Positions 52,507 through 62,157 of a DNA stretch of 64,000 bases are shown here, one piece after another. Numbering within the stretch: position 1 is the first letter of the stretch; each line of letters begins with the position of its first letter. Under the pieces are notes generated by a model. It saw only the letters and a list, made by a program, of their open reading frames with translations, was not told where the DNA came from and made no database searches. Both the position numbers and the translations under genes were made by a program. The stretch covers positions 167,088-231,087 of the forward strand of contig DBFWPL010000021.1 in the NCBI GenBank assembly GCA_048463395.1. Reading direction: 5' to 3'. This stretch comes from JAGAJR01 sp048463395. GTDB lineage: Bacteria > Pseudomonadota > Alphaproteobacteria > RF32 > CAG-239.

Positions 52507-54978
52507 TTAATACTGTGTTCCAAGTTGGAAGGCATTGTCATCATCTTCTTCGAAAACATTCTGTTGTTCGGATTGTCCGCTTTCAGCTCCGGATCCGCCA
52601 TCATTCCCGATAACTCTCTGTTTTGTTCCATCCAAATCAAAATCAGGTTTTAAGGCTTCGACAATCACCGAAGTATCCTGCGGCGTGGCGGCTTTACCCG
52701 TATGATAATTAATTCTGACCAGTTTTATGCCGTTAGGAATACGAAACGGAATATCCGCCTGTTTAGCCAAGGCTTTTTCCATAAATCCGTAGAAAATCGG
52801 CAATGCCGCCGCCGCTCCCGTTTCACGGCGTCCCAGGCTTTTCGGTTCATCAAAGCCGACATATATGCCGACAACCATATCCGGAGAAAAGCCCATAAAC
52901 CACCCTTCTTTATTGTCATTGGTGGTTCCGGTTTTTCCGGCCAGGTGCTTATTCAATGCACGCAATCTCGCACCGGTTCCGCGAATGGCCACGCCTTCCA
53001 ATATAGATGTCATCTGGTATGCGGACAACGGATCCACAATTTGCTCTCTGGCATCCGGTAATTCAGGAATTTCCTGCCCTTTCCAAACATCGGAATTACA
53101 AGTTGGGCATTCCCGCTTATCCTGTTTCAAAATAGTCTTACCCGTTCGGTCTTGAATTCTCTCAATAAAATAAGGCGTAACTTTTTTACCGCCGTTGACA
53201 ATAACGGAATACGCACTGGCCATATCTATCAGCCGAGTATCTCCGGCTCCCAAAGACATAGACAGAAGCTTCGGCAGATTGGCATTGACGCCTATTTTTT
53301 TCGACATTTCGCAAACCTTGTCCATCCCTAAATCCTGAGCCAGACGCACTGTCATCAGGTTTCTGGATTTTTCAACACCTTCACGCATTGTCATCAATCC
53401 ATAAAACTTTTTAGAATAGTTCACCGGTTTCCATTTCGGCAATCCGGCTCCCTGATCCAAAACAAACGGAGCGTCCAAAATCAAGTCCGTCGGAGAATAA
53501 CCGTTTTCCAAAGCAGTCAGATACACAAAAGGTTTAAACGAAGAGCCTGTTTGACGGCGGGCTTGAGTTGAGCGGTTAAACTGGGATTTATCAAAAGAAT
53601 ATCCGCCGACGGAAGCTAAGACCTTTCCGGTGTGGGGATCCATGACAATCATCGCTCCTTCCACATCCGGAATCTGACGAAGTTCGTAAGAATTACCGGC
53701 CAGTTCCTTTTGCTTAATAAGGTTTGTATCGGCCTTTTCAACCCAGATGACATCACCTTTTTTCAGAACTTCCGTTACAGATTTCGGGGCTCCGCCGACA
53801 TCCTGTTTTTTCAGATTTTTTCTCGCCCAAGACAATAATTGCAACGGAATCGTTCCCGGATCTTTATCTTCGGTTTCAATAACGGCTCGGTCGCTTTCAA
53901 CGCTTAAAACAACAGCTTTTTCCCAAGTGTCTTCCGCCCCTTTAGGCATTTCAACCGCAGCCAAACGCTCCTGATAATCTTTTCCGTCCACATCAATATT
54001 GGCAACGGCTCCCCGCCAACCGTGGCGAAGATCATAATTCTGCAGTTCTTTATGAAAAACTTTTGTTGCCAAACTTTGCAATTTCGGATCTAAGGTCGTA
54101 CGAACAATCAAACCTCCTTCATACAAGGCATCGTCTCCGAAACTGTTGCTGATTTCCCGCCGAACCTCTTCACTGAAATACTGTGCATCCTGAACAAATT
54201 CGTTATTGCGTTCAATCGTTTCTAACGGAGTGGCCTGAGCGGCTTGTGCCTCTTCTTTGGTAACAAATCCCTCTTCCAACATCCGTTCAATTACCCAGTT
54301 ACGACGGGCGATTGCCGCATCATATTTGGTTTTCGGATTATAGTTATTCGGACCTTTAGGCAAAGCTGCCAGATAGGCAACCTCCTGAAGATTCAGTTCA
54401 TTCAATGATTTTCCGAAATAGTTCAGTGCCGCGGCGGCAACGCCATAAGAGCGATTACCCAGATAAATCTCATTCAAATATAATTCCAGAATATGCTGTT
54501 TGCTGAACGCCTGCTCTATTCTGGTCGCCAAAATGGCTTCTTTGATTTTACGCGTATAAGAAAGCTCGGAAGAAAGCAGAAAGTTCTTGGCAACCTGCTG
54601 TGTAATCGTAGAGGCTCCGGCCGGACGGCGTCCGCTTCCCAGATTTTTGATATTTCCCAATACGGCACGGACAATACCCGTATAATCAATTCCCGAATGG
54701 GTATAAAAATTTTTATCTTCCGCCGCAATAAACGCGTTTTTAACCAACTCCGGTATTTTCTCTTCCGGAACAAACAAGCGTTTTTCCGCAGCATATTCCA
54801 TCAGCAGCTGACCGTCCCCCGCAAACAAACGGGTTGTTACAGATGGTTCGTATTTAGCCAACTGTCTGTAATCCGGCAATTCATCGGATATTTTCCATAA
54901 ACTGCTGATAATGAGTATAAAAATAATAACCGCAAAAAAGAAAAAAGTACTGATTAATGAAGATAAAGTTTTAAACAT
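52507..54978 (-). CDS. mrcA: Penicillin-binding protein 1A (transglycosylase/transpeptidase)
   Basis: This is a bifunctional class A PBP that polymerises and cross-links peptidoglycan. The 823-residue protein has one N-terminal helix (residues 8-27). The transglycosylase domain has FIAAEDKNFYTHSGIDYTGI, GASTITQQVAKNF and ILELYLNEIYLGN, including the catalytic Glu. The transpeptidase domain has the active Ser in GSSFKPFVY, the S-x-N motif in EKSRNLMTVRLAQ and KTG in LAGKTGTTNDNKEGW. The C-terminal tail is Gln/Glu/Asp-rich. The gene is between the amidase and prfB, as usual in alphaproteobacteria. The start has GGAAT upstream. Confidence 0.96.
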   Translation of the reverse strand: MFKTLSSLISTFFFFAVIIFILIISSLWKISDELPDYRQLAKYEPSVTTRLFAGDGQLLMEYAAEKRLFVPEEKIPELVKNAFIAAEDKNFYTHSGIDYTGIVRAVLGNIKNLGSGRRPAGASTITQQVAKNFLLSSELSYTRKIKEAILATRIEQAFSKQHILELYLNEIYLGNRSYGVAAAALNYFGKSLNELNLQEVAYLAALPKGPNNYNPKTKYDAAIARRNWVIERMLEEGFVTKEEAQAAQATPLETIERNNEFVQDAQYFSEEVRREISNSFGDDALYEGGLIVRTTLDPKLQSLATKVFHKELQNYDLRHGWRGAVANIDVDGKDYQERLAAVEMPKGAEDTWEKAVVLSVESDRAVIETEDKDPGTIPLQLLSWARKNLKKQDVGGAPKSVTEVLKKGDVIWVEKADTNLIKQKELAGNSYELRQIPDVEGAMIVMDPHTGKVLASVGGYSFDKSQFNRSTQARRQTGSSFKPFVYLTALENGYSPTDLILDAPFVLDQGAGLPKWKPVNYSKKFYGLMTMREGVEKSRNLMTVRLAQDLGMDKVCEMSKKIGVNANLPKLLSMSLGAGDTRLIDMASAYSVIVNGGKKVTPYFIERIQDRTGKTILKQDKRECPTCNSDVWKGQEIPELPDAREQIVDPLSAYQMTSILEGVAIRGTGARLRALNKHLAGKTGTTNDNKEGWFMGFSPDMVVGIYVGFDEPKSLGRRETGAAAALPIFYGFMEKALAKQADIPFRIPNGIKLVRINYHTGKAATPQDTSVIVEALKPDFDLDGTKQRVIGNDGGSGAESGQSEQQNVFEEDDDNAFQLGTQY

Positions 54979-55098
54979 CTATAATTCCACTATTTTTTAT
55001 TTTAACGCACTACAGTCCGCAATTTATAACAAAATAAATTAATATCCTAGCAAAATTTACATTGCTTTGGATAAAAAACACAACTTTTCACAAATTAA

Positions 55099-56370
55099 TC
55101 AGAAAATTGAAGCGTGCTGCATATTATCAAAATATTTTTCAATCGCTTTATTGGTTGAGGTTGCCAATTTTTTACGATAATCTTGCTGTTTTAAAAGGCG
55201 TTCCTCCATACGGTTGGAAAGATAGCCCATTTCAAGCAAAACCGAAGGAACATCAGGAGCTTTCAAAACGGCAAAGCCGGCAAAACGATGTGTATTGTCA
55301 ACGAGCTTTACGGATTTACGCATTTCCTGCACCATGAAGGTTGCAAATTCGGAAGAGCGGTTCATGGTTTCCCGCTGAGCCAGATTAATTAAAATATCAG
55401 AAACTTCTTTGGAATGTTCGACCAGATTTAAGCCGGCGATTACATCCACCTTGTTTTCACGTTCGGCCAAAGCGGCGGCTTCTTTGTCGGAAGCGGTTTC
55501 GGACAATGTATAGACAGACAATCCTTTAGCACTGCGGTTCACCGCACTGTCAGCGTGGATTGACAAGAATAAATCGGCATTATAACGGCGGGCAATTTTA
55601 ACTCTGTCCCGCAGAGGAATGAAAATATCCGTACTTCTGGTCAGATAGACTTTATATTTTCCTTCTTTATCCAGAATTTTTTTCAATTCCTTAGCCATAG
55701 ACAAAGTAATGTTTTTTTCATACACTCCGGAATATCCGATTGCTCCGGGATCTTTTCCGCCATGCCCCGGATCAAGAACAATCACTTTCTTTGAAGTACG
55801 TTTTTCAGCCGCTTTTTTGGACGCATTGCTCTTTTGAGCCACCGAATAAGATGCATTAAAGCCGCCCTCACTTGTGAAAGCGTGACCATTACCGAGTTTG
55901 GAAGCAAATTCCCGTTCGGATGCCAAAGTTACATCCACGACAAAACGCCAGCCAAAGCTGCTTTGCGGCGGAAGCATAAACGCTTTTTTTATGACCGCCG
56001 GTTTTAACAAATCAAATACGATACGGGTACTGTCCGGACCGATTTCTCCCAAACGGGTCTGAGAAACCAGATTGTTTTTATCGCTGTATTTTTCAATTTT
56101 CGGATTAACCTTAACCCCCTGTGTATCAATAACCAAGCGGCGGGGATTATTTAATATGAAAGCTTTGTATTCAAAATTTCTGTCCGCATCAAAAACGATA
56201 CGAACACTGCCGACACTTTGTCCTATCCGCATAGAAGAGATTCCTGAAAATGCAGACGCAGGAGAACTAAGACAAAAGACGGACAGGCACAACAAAAGAG
56301 TCGGCAAAAAACGTTTAACTTTGCCGAAAAAACAGTCAAACACATCATGCAAGACAGTCTTCATTAACAT
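55099..56370 (-). CDS. amiC: N-acetylmuramoyl-L-alanine amidase with AMIN domain
   Basis: This periplasmic enzyme cuts stem peptides from peptidoglycan during cell separation. The 423-residue protein has a signal peptide (LPTLLLCLSVFCLSSPASAF), an AMIN targeting domain (about residues 45-150; GSVRIVFDADRNFEYKAF and RLVIDTQGV) and an amidase_3 catalytic domain. The latter has KVIVLDPGHGGKDPGAIG, where the His is a zinc ligand, YKVYLTRSTDIFIPL, ADLFLSIHADSAVN and VPSVLLEMGYLSN, with the catalytic Glu. All ligands are present. Two ATGs, at 56370 and 56364, are possible. It lies between rne and the PBP1A gene. Confidence 0.95.
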   Translation of the reverse strand: MLMKTVLHDVFDCFFGKVKRFLPTLLLCLSVFCLSSPASAFSGISSMRIGQSVGSVRIVFDADRNFEYKAFILNNPRRLVIDTQGVKVNPKIEKYSDKNNLVSQTRLGEIGPDSTRIVFDLLKPAVIKKAFMLPPQSSFGWRFVVDVTLASEREFASKLGNGHAFTSEGGFNASYSVAQKSNASKKAAEKRTSKKVIVLDPGHGGKDPGAIGYSGVYEKNITLSMAKELKKILDKEGKYKVYLTRSTDIFIPLRDRVKIARRYNADLFLSIHADSAVNRSAKGLSVYTLSETASDKEAAALAERENKVDVIAGLNLVEHSKEVSDILINLAQRETMNRSSEFATFMVQEMRKSVKLVDNTHRFAGFAVLKAPDVPSVLLEMGYLSNRMEERLLKQQDYRKKLATSTNKAIEKYFDNMQHASIF

Positions 56371-56886
56371 TTACCCGGTTTGTTGACCCACTGTATAAAA
56401 AATTATAACGGATAGTTGGTTACCAATATATTAAAAAACTTAGGCAAAGTAAAAAAATCATATTGTATTTTAAACAAAACAGTATATTCTAGTTTGCAAT
56501 TATATGTTTTTTATGTATCGGATTTAGGTCTTTACTACAAAATTTTAAATTTAATTTCAAGGCTTAAATTTGGTACCGCCGTTTTTTCATTGCGAAAAGC
56601 GTGCTCGCATATAAGAAAATGAAAAGTTTTTGCCGGAAGGGTTTTATTCGTATTTCGAGCCATAATCAATCAAACAACAATCAAGGTTCGGATACAAAAG
56701 AGAGGTTTTATATTTTGAATACTTGGATTTGAAGTATTCGCAGAGAAGTGCCGCTGACGCGTTAAGGACTCTATAATGTCGTGTCTTATCCGGTGCTTAG
56801 GTTATGTATTCTTTCGCATTCCCCTCCTGCATCTGTGGAAAAAGACATCCGTTTTGCGGATGATAAATGCGGAGTAACATATTATA
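56371..56886. promoter_or_regulatory. Long divergent region and 5' leader of the RNase E gene
   Basis: This gene-free 516-bp stretch separates the divergent amidase and rne genes. It contains a TATAAT at 56772-56777, a perfect 8-bp hairpin at 56717-56739 (GAATACTT and AAGTATTC, loop of seven) and another at 56846-56862 (CATCCG and CGGATG around TTTTG). The second hairpin lies only 24 bases before the rne start codon, with GGAG between. In other bacteria RNase E controls its own message through a structured leader; the structure here is compatible with that. I see no other gene in it. Confidence 0.45.
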
Positions 56887-59469
56887 ATGACTAAAAGAAT
56901 GCTTATTGATGACACTCAGCCGGAAGAAACCAGAGTTGTCGTCATCAACGGAAATAAACTGGAAGACGTTGAATTTGAATCCAGTTCAAGAAAACAAATC
57001 AAAGGCAATATTTATTTAGCCAAAGTCATGAGAATCGAACCTTCCCTGCAGGCCGCTTTTGTGGATTACGGCGGAAACAAGCACGGGTTTCTGGCTTTTG
57101 GAGAAATTCATCCGGACTATTACAATATTTCCGATGAAGAGATGGCTGCCGTTGATAAGGAAGTCGATGAAATTATTGAAGCAAAAAAACAGGCTCTGAA
57201 AGAAAGAGAACTGGAAAGAGAACGTTTGCGGGAAGAAAGAGCCGCTCATCAAGCTAAGCTGGAAGAAGAAAGACGTCTGGCTCAGGCCGAAGCAGAAGCC
57301 GCTCAGGAAGCTGCCGAAAAATCCGAAACAGTCGAACAAACAGAAGTTGAGACATCTGAAAAAAACGAGGTCAAAGCAGAGGAAGAGACCTCATCCACTG
57401 AGGTTATGCCTGCAGAAGCCGTTGCCGAAGAAGAAAAGGCAGAAGAAGTTGAGACTGTTGCCGAAGAAGCTCCGAAAAAGAACCAGAAAAAACGCATTGC
57501 AAAAAAACGTTTCAAAAAGCAAAAATCTGCAGAAACAGAAAAAGAAAATGCCGAAGAATTAAAAGTTATGGCAGAATCGACAGGAACGGAAGACGAAGTT
57601 ATCCGCGAAGAAGTTTCTGCCGTTAACGAACAAGGAGAATGTTCCGAAGAAGTTGGCAATGAACTCCCTGAAAACGGCAAATCCAGCACCTACAACAAAC
57701 TGGCCGAAGAAGACTTGAGCGATGAGGACGAAGAAGACGAAGAGACCGAAAATGATTTCGAATTACAAAGAAAACTTCTGAAAGTCAGAAAACTGTTCCA
57801 TCGCAGCAATATTCAAGACGTGATTAAAGAAGGACAGATTTTACTGATTCAGGTTGTTAAGGAAGAAAGAGGAAACAAAGGTGCCGCTTTGACAACTTAT
57901 TTGTCTTTGGCCGGGAGATACTGTGTTTTGATGCCTAACCGTATTAAAAGCGGCGGCGTTTCCAGAAAAATTACCAATGCTTCCGACAGAAAAAGACTTA
58001 AAGCTATTGTTAAAGAACTCCCTTTAACATCGGATATGTCCATGATTGTCCGCACTGCCGGCGAAGAGAAAACCAAGGCAGACATTGTCCGCGACTATAA
58101 CTATCTGATGAGAAGCTGGAACCAAATCCGTCTCAGTGCCTTGAAGACGCAAGCTCCTGCCCTTATCCACGAAGAAGGCAACCTGATTAAACGTGCTTTG
58201 CGTGATATGTATACTAAAGATATTTCCGAAATTATCGTTGACGGTGAAGAGGCTTATAAAACCGCCCGTGATTTTGTGAAGATTTTATCTCCGCACAGCC
58301 TGAAAAAAATCAAATCAGGAAAGAAAGGCGACATCCCGCTCTTCCAGAGGTTCCAAGTTGAAGGACAGTTGGATAAACTTCATGACACCAACGTTCAACT
58401 TGAATCCGGAGGATATTTGGTTATCAATCCGACGGAAGCACTGGTTTCAATCGACGTGAACTCCGGACGAGCCACTAAAGAAAAAGATTTGGAAGAAACC
58501 GCTCTGAAAACCAACTTGGAAGCGGCTGACGAAATTGCCCGTCAGTTGAGAATGAGGAATCTTGCCGGACTGGTAGTGGTTGACTTTATTGATATGGATG
58601 AACAGAAAAACAATCTGGCCGTTGAAAAACGCATGAAAGAAGCCATGAAAAAAGACAGGGCAAGAATCCAAATCGCCAAAATGAGCATTTTCGGACTTTT
58701 GGAAATCTCCCGTCAGAGAATGCATTCATCTTTCATGGAAAGCAATTATCAGGTTTGTCCTCATTGTCAGGGAAAAGGTATGGTTCGCACAATTGAATCC
58801 GGTGCCGTTTTGGTACTTCGCTCCATTGAAGAAGAAGGAATCAAAAGCCGTTCTTCAAGAATCAATGTTTTTGTTCCGTCCGACATTGCCGTTTATCTGT
58901 TGAATCAGAAACGCCAAACACTGTGCAATCTGGAGCAAAAATATAAAATGGACATTATCATCAGTGCTGACGATAGTCTGAAAAACGTTTCTGAATTTCG
59001 TATTGAGAGAACAAAAACCGTAAAGGCTCAAAACGAAAACAAACCGGTTGAAGAAAAAGAAGCTCCAAAAGAAAGAAGAGAGAAAAAGCAACCTGCACCG
59101 GCAAAATCCAATGAGAATAAGAAAGAAACTCCGGCTGTTCAAGAAGAAACTTTCGAGACTTCCGATGTTCAGGAAAATGCAGAAAACACTCAAGACACGG
59201 CTGAAAACGGAAAAAACAACCGCCGCCGCAGAGACAGACGCAACCGTTTTGACCGCAACAACAGAAGAAACCGCCGCAACCGTTACAATAACGGTGAAGA
59301 GCTTTCCGAAAATAACGGAAACACTGCCGAAGTGAAGGAAAAACAGGAAGCCGTTATCTTGTATAACAGCCATGAAGATATTACATCTAAGGAAAATTCT
59401 TCCGAAAATACGGAAGAGGCTCCTAAGAAAAGGAAATCAACTTGGTGGAAAAAACTGATAAACGGTTAA
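56887..59469 (+). CDS. rne: Ribonuclease E
   Basis: RNase E makes the first cut in most mRNA decay and in rRNA and tRNA processing. The 860-residue protein starts MTKRMLIDDTQPEETRVVV. The S1 domain (GNIYLAKVMRIEPSLQAAFVDYGGNKHGFL) is split by about 190 residues of Glu/Ala/Lys-rich low-complexity sequence and resumes at about residue 315, as in other alphaproteobacteria. The catalytic domain has ALVSIDVNSGR and VVDFIDMDEQKN with the Mg-binding Asp residues, and the Zn-link CPHCQGKG. The C-terminal 190 residues are Arg/Asn/Glu-rich, the degradosome scaffold region. The end overlaps the protease start by 28 bp. Confidence 0.96.
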   Translation: MTKRMLIDDTQPEETRVVVINGNKLEDVEFESSSRKQIKGNIYLAKVMRIEPSLQAAFVDYGGNKHGFLAFGEIHPDYYNISDEEMAAVDKEVDEIIEAKKQALKERELERERLREERAAHQAKLEEERRLAQAEAEAAQEAAEKSETVEQTEVETSEKNEVKAEEETSSTEVMPAEAVAEEEKAEEVETVAEEAPKKNQKKRIAKKRFKKQKSAETEKENAEELKVMAESTGTEDEVIREEVSAVNEQGECSEEVGNELPENGKSSTYNKLAEEDLSDEDEEDEETENDFELQRKLLKVRKLFHRSNIQDVIKEGQILLIQVVKEERGNKGAALTTYLSLAGRYCVLMPNRIKSGGVSRKITNASDRKRLKAIVKELPLTSDMSMIVRTAGEEKTKADIVRDYNYLMRSWNQIRLSALKTQAPALIHEEGNLIKRALRDMYTKDISEIIVDGEEAYKTARDFVKILSPHSLKKIKSGKKGDIPLFQRFQVEGQLDKLHDTNVQLESGGYLVINPTEALVSIDVNSGRATKEKDLEETALKTNLEAADEIARQLRMRNLAGLVVVDFIDMDEQKNNLAVEKRMKEAMKKDRARIQIAKMSIFGLLEISRQRMHSSFMESNYQVCPHCQGKGMVRTIESGAVLVLRSIEEEGIKSRSSRINVFVPSDIAVYLLNQKRQTLCNLEQKYKMDIIISADDSLKNVSEFRIERTKTVKAQNENKPVEEKEAPKERREKKQPAPAKSNENKKETPAVQEETFETSDVQENAENTQDTAENGKNNRRRRDRRNRFDRNNRRNRRNRYNNGEELSENNGNTAEVKEKQEAVILYNSHEDITSKENSSENTEEAPKKRKSTWWKKLING

Positions 59470-60812
59470 AATCTCATTTTTTATCCTTCAAAAGGCTAAT
59501 ATGCAGTTTAACTCTGCTATTAGCCTTTTTGGCTTGTTATGACGCTCATGCCGCCATTAATCTGATTAGCGATGAGGAGACGGAACAATATCTTGCCGGT
59601 GTTCTCCGCCCTATTTTTAAAGAGGCCGGCATTCCGTTCAACAGAAACAACATCCATATTGTCGACGACAACAGTCTTAACGCCTTTGTCGGGGACGGAA
59701 ACAACATGTTTATCAATATCGGAACTTTGATAAAAGCAGAGAGTTCCAACGAAATTAAAGGCGTGTTGGCTCATGAAACGGGGCATATTCAGGGCGGACA
59801 TATTCTCCGGCAGAAAATAAAAAACCAGGAAATGCAGCAAATCAGTCTGGGTTCGTTAATTTTGGCCGGTGCCGTCGGGGCTGCCACGGGCCGTCCGGAT
59901 GTCGGGGTAGCGATTGCTCTCGGAACTCAAAGTTCCGCTCTCAACAATTATCTGACATACCGGATTGAAGAAGAACGCAGTGCCGATGAAGCCGCGGTTA
60001 ACCTGCTTGAGAAAACAAAGCAATCTCCTCAGGGTATGCTTATTTTTATGAAAAGGATTCAACGCCAAAACCGTTTAAGCGGCGTAGATGAAACCGCCTA
60101 TATACGCACTCACCCGGTAACGGAAGAACGCATTGCCTTTATGCAACAGGCAGTAAAAAAATCTCCCTACCCGATTAAAGATAAAGACGAAGAACAGTTC
60201 CGGCGGGTACAGGCAAAACTTTCGGCCTTTTTATCCGAACCGGCACAAACCCTGCAAAAATATCCGGCAAGCAACAAATCCGTTCCGGCTCGTTATGCCA
60301 GAGCTATCGCTTATTTCAAACAGCTTAAGACGACTCAAGCTCTCAACGAAATAAACAGTTTGATTTCCGAAGAGCCGAATAACCCGCATTTTCTGGAACT
60401 TAAGGGACAAATTTATCTGGAAACGGGAAAAGTCAAAGAAGCCAAAGCCGAATTTCAGAAATCGCTTACCTTAATGCCTGATTCCGCTTTGTTTCAAATT
60501 AATCTGGCTCAGGCGGTTTTAGAATCCTCTCCGACACAGGCCGAACTGCGAAAAAATGTTGATATTTTGAATCAATCTCTCATCAAAAATCCGGCTCCGT
60601 TTTCCTGGCTGCTTCTTTCCCGAAGTTATGACGGATTGGGAAACCATGCCGCCTCCAACTATGCCGCAGCCGAACACAGTCTAAGTATCGGAGCAATTGA
60701 TATTGCCGAAAAGCAGGCCAATCAGGCTCTGGCCTCCGCCTCCGACGAAAAATTAAAATTAAAAATCAATGACTTATTTGCACGAATTAAAGAAATTAAA
60801 AAGGATATCTGA
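59442..60812 (+). CDS. M48 family metalloprotease with TPR repeats (BepA-like)
   Basis: This 456-residue protein should be periplasmic and linked to outer-membrane protein quality control. It has a signal or anchor segment (residues 19-36, LICSLTLLLAFLACYDAHA). The M48 peptidase domain has HETGH (VLAHETGHIQGGHILRQK) and the third ligand in EEERSADEAAVNLLE. TPR-like helices follow, with NNPHFLELKGQIYLETGKVKEAKAEFQKSLTLMP and NLAQAVLESSPTQAEL. This is the BepA/YfgC layout. The start is a TTG at 59442 or GTG at 59445, 28 bp inside rne, after AAAAGGAAA; a normal ATG is missing, so translation may be coupled to rne. Confidence 0.88.
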   Translation: MVEKTDKRLKSHFLSFKRLICSLTLLLAFLACYDAHAAINLISDEETEQYLAGVLRPIFKEAGIPFNRNNIHIVDDNSLNAFVGDGNNMFINIGTLIKAESSNEIKGVLAHETGHIQGGHILRQKIKNQEMQQISLGSLILAGAVGAATGRPDVGVAIALGTQSSALNNYLTYRIEEERSADEAAVNLLEKTKQSPQGMLIFMKRIQRQNRLSGVDETAYIRTHPVTEERIAFMQQAVKKSPYPIKDKDEEQFRRVQAKLSAFLSEPAQTLQKYPASNKSVPARYARAIAYFKQLKTTQALNEINSLISEEPNNPHFLELKGQIYLETGKVKEAKAEFQKSLTLMPDSALFQINLAQAVLESSPTQAELRKNVDILNQSLIKNPAPFSWLLLSRSYDGLGNHAASNYAAAEHSLSIGAIDIAEKQANQALASASDEKLKLKINDLFARIKEIKKDI

Positions 60813-60840
60813 TTTTCTCTATTTTTTTGTCAAGTTTCTA

Positions 60841-60869
60841 TTGCACTGTAATAAATAATATGCTATAAA
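60841..60869 (+). promoter_or_regulatory. Sigma-70-like promoter before the S1/OB orphan pair
   Basis: TTGCAC (60841-60846), a 17-bp spacer and TATAAA (60864-60869) form a near-consensus promoter. The resulting leader of about 115 bases has no Shine-Dalgarno motif and ends with AAAAACATAATAT before the ATG. Confidence 0.6.
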
Positions 60870-60989
60870 TGACTTCTACTGGAGCATTATTATAAGAATT
60901 ATCATGGAATGTACAAACTAAATTTGTTACCTAGATATATTTCATATAAAATGCTTTTCTTTGAGTTTATTCACCTAAAAACATAATAT

Positions 60990-61730
60990 ATGAAACAAAA
61001 AATCATCGGTTTCCAACCAAGGCTGTTTGAATGTTTCGACATCTACAGCGGTACTGTTGCCTTTTTGGGTTCTCAAGGCTTTACAGTTCATCTGGATTGT
61101 GGGGCTTACGGCTACGTTATGGCAGAAAATGTCGATTTGAGCATGTATGCCAACAATGACCATTTAAAATTTATGGTCATAGGTTTCCGACGCAACGGTC
61201 TTCTGGAGTTAATCCCTGCGGATGCAATCATTCTGACTTCTCCGGCGATTGTTCGAACCGTTACAACCAGAGGGGTTCTTCTGGAGCTCATTAATCGGTT
61301 TGACTCACCTCTGGTTGCGTTTTGCCCGCCCAAAGGTCTGGACCAAAGACGAGCCGTTCTGAAACCCGGACAAAAAGTTCGCTGCAAAGTCTGGAAAACA
61401 AGTGAAGGATGGTTTGTCAGCGGTATTACCAACATAAACCGTGAGAACGGACATGTCAGGGACTTTTATCCGGAAGTGGTTGAGGCTGCCATTGCCAAAG
61501 GTTCTCTTCGTGAGAGAAACGGCATCATGCTCGGGCAGACCTATGCCGTACAAAAACAGCCGACTAAAGTATTCCTCAACGGTGAATACCTGTCGTTGGA
61601 AATTCCTAAAGAGATCAAACCCGGCGAGTTTACAGTCTTGGAAGCGATTATTACATATATTCCTTCTTCCAAGTATAAGCGTATCTCCGCCAAAGTAGTT
61701 TCAATTTTAAATAATCAAGTAACAATTTAA
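60990..61730 (+). CDS. Protein with predicted S1/OB-fold repeats
   Basis: I cannot name this 246-residue protein. Its N-terminal half has the S1-like pattern FDIYSGTVAFLGSQGFTVHLDCGAYGYVMAENV, followed by LKFMVIGFRRNGLLELI. A second stretch, GQKVRCKVWKTSEGWFVSGI, and a third, VLEAIITYIPSSKYKRISAKVVSI, look like further OB strands. RNA binding is therefore plausible but unproven. There is no signal peptide. The leader has no Shine-Dalgarno motif. The stop codon shares one base with the next start (TAATG), so the two proteins are made together. It may be acquired. Confidence 0.6.
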   Translation: MKQKIIGFQPRLFECFDIYSGTVAFLGSQGFTVHLDCGAYGYVMAENVDLSMYANNDHLKFMVIGFRRNGLLELIPADAIILTSPAIVRTVTTRGVLLELINRFDSPLVAFCPPKGLDQRRAVLKPGQKVRCKVWKTSEGWFVSGITNINRENGHVRDFYPEVVEAAIAKGSLRERNGIMLGQTYAVQKQPTKVFLNGEYLSLEIPKEIKPGEFTVLEAIITYIPSSKYKRISAKVVSILNNQVTI

Positions 61731-61990
61731 TGCGTATGAGTACAGAAAAAAAAGCAAGAAAGGCTTCGGACTTAATCTACAATCGTGATGTAAAACTCGG
61801 ACGACTCTATCGTGCCACAGTTCTTCCGACCGAAGAGGAAGATTATCCCTATCGAGTTATGCTCGATAGCGGAGACCGTGCCACCATCGTCTCAGACAGA
61901 ACCAAGCTCAAAGCCTTTGACAAGGTTCACGCCATGGTTACCTACATCGACACGTCAATACACCTTCTTGAGGTTGAGATTTACGATTAA
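61730..61990 (+). CDS. Small predicted OB-fold protein, coupled partner
   Basis: This 86-residue protein has the pattern KLGRLYRATVLPTEEEDYPYRVMLDSGDRATI, then KAFDKVHAMVTYIDTSIHLLEVEIYD, which fits a single S1/OB barrel. It starts at the ATG overlapping the previous stop codon, or possibly two codons later at ATG 61736. It has no cysteines or signal peptide. It is always co-transcribed with the upstream gene here and should be its functional partner. A strong terminator follows 19 bp later. Function unknown. Confidence 0.6.
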   Translation: MRMSTEKKARKASDLIYNRDVKLGRLYRATVLPTEEEDYPYRVMLDSGDRATIVSDRTKLKAFDKVHAMVTYIDTSIHLLEVEIYD

Positions 61991-62008
61991 TCTTAATCTC
62001 CCGTACAC

Positions 62009-62048
62009 AAAAAAGACCTGTTTCTGCCGAAACGGGTCTTTTTTGTTA
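62009..62048 (+). terminator. Strong rho-independent terminator
   Basis: AAAAAAGACC pairs with GGTCTTTTTT, with an inner GTTTC/GAAAC stem, one wobble pair and a TGCC loop. The stem is 16 bp long with a T-run. Confidence 0.9.
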
Positions 62049-62157
62049 CAAAAATATAAAAAAAGTATCTTCATCACACTTTTTTGTTGCAAAAAAAAAA
62101 AATGACTTAGTATAGATAGTATAGGCTTTGGTTCAAGAATTACTATGAGGTGATACT

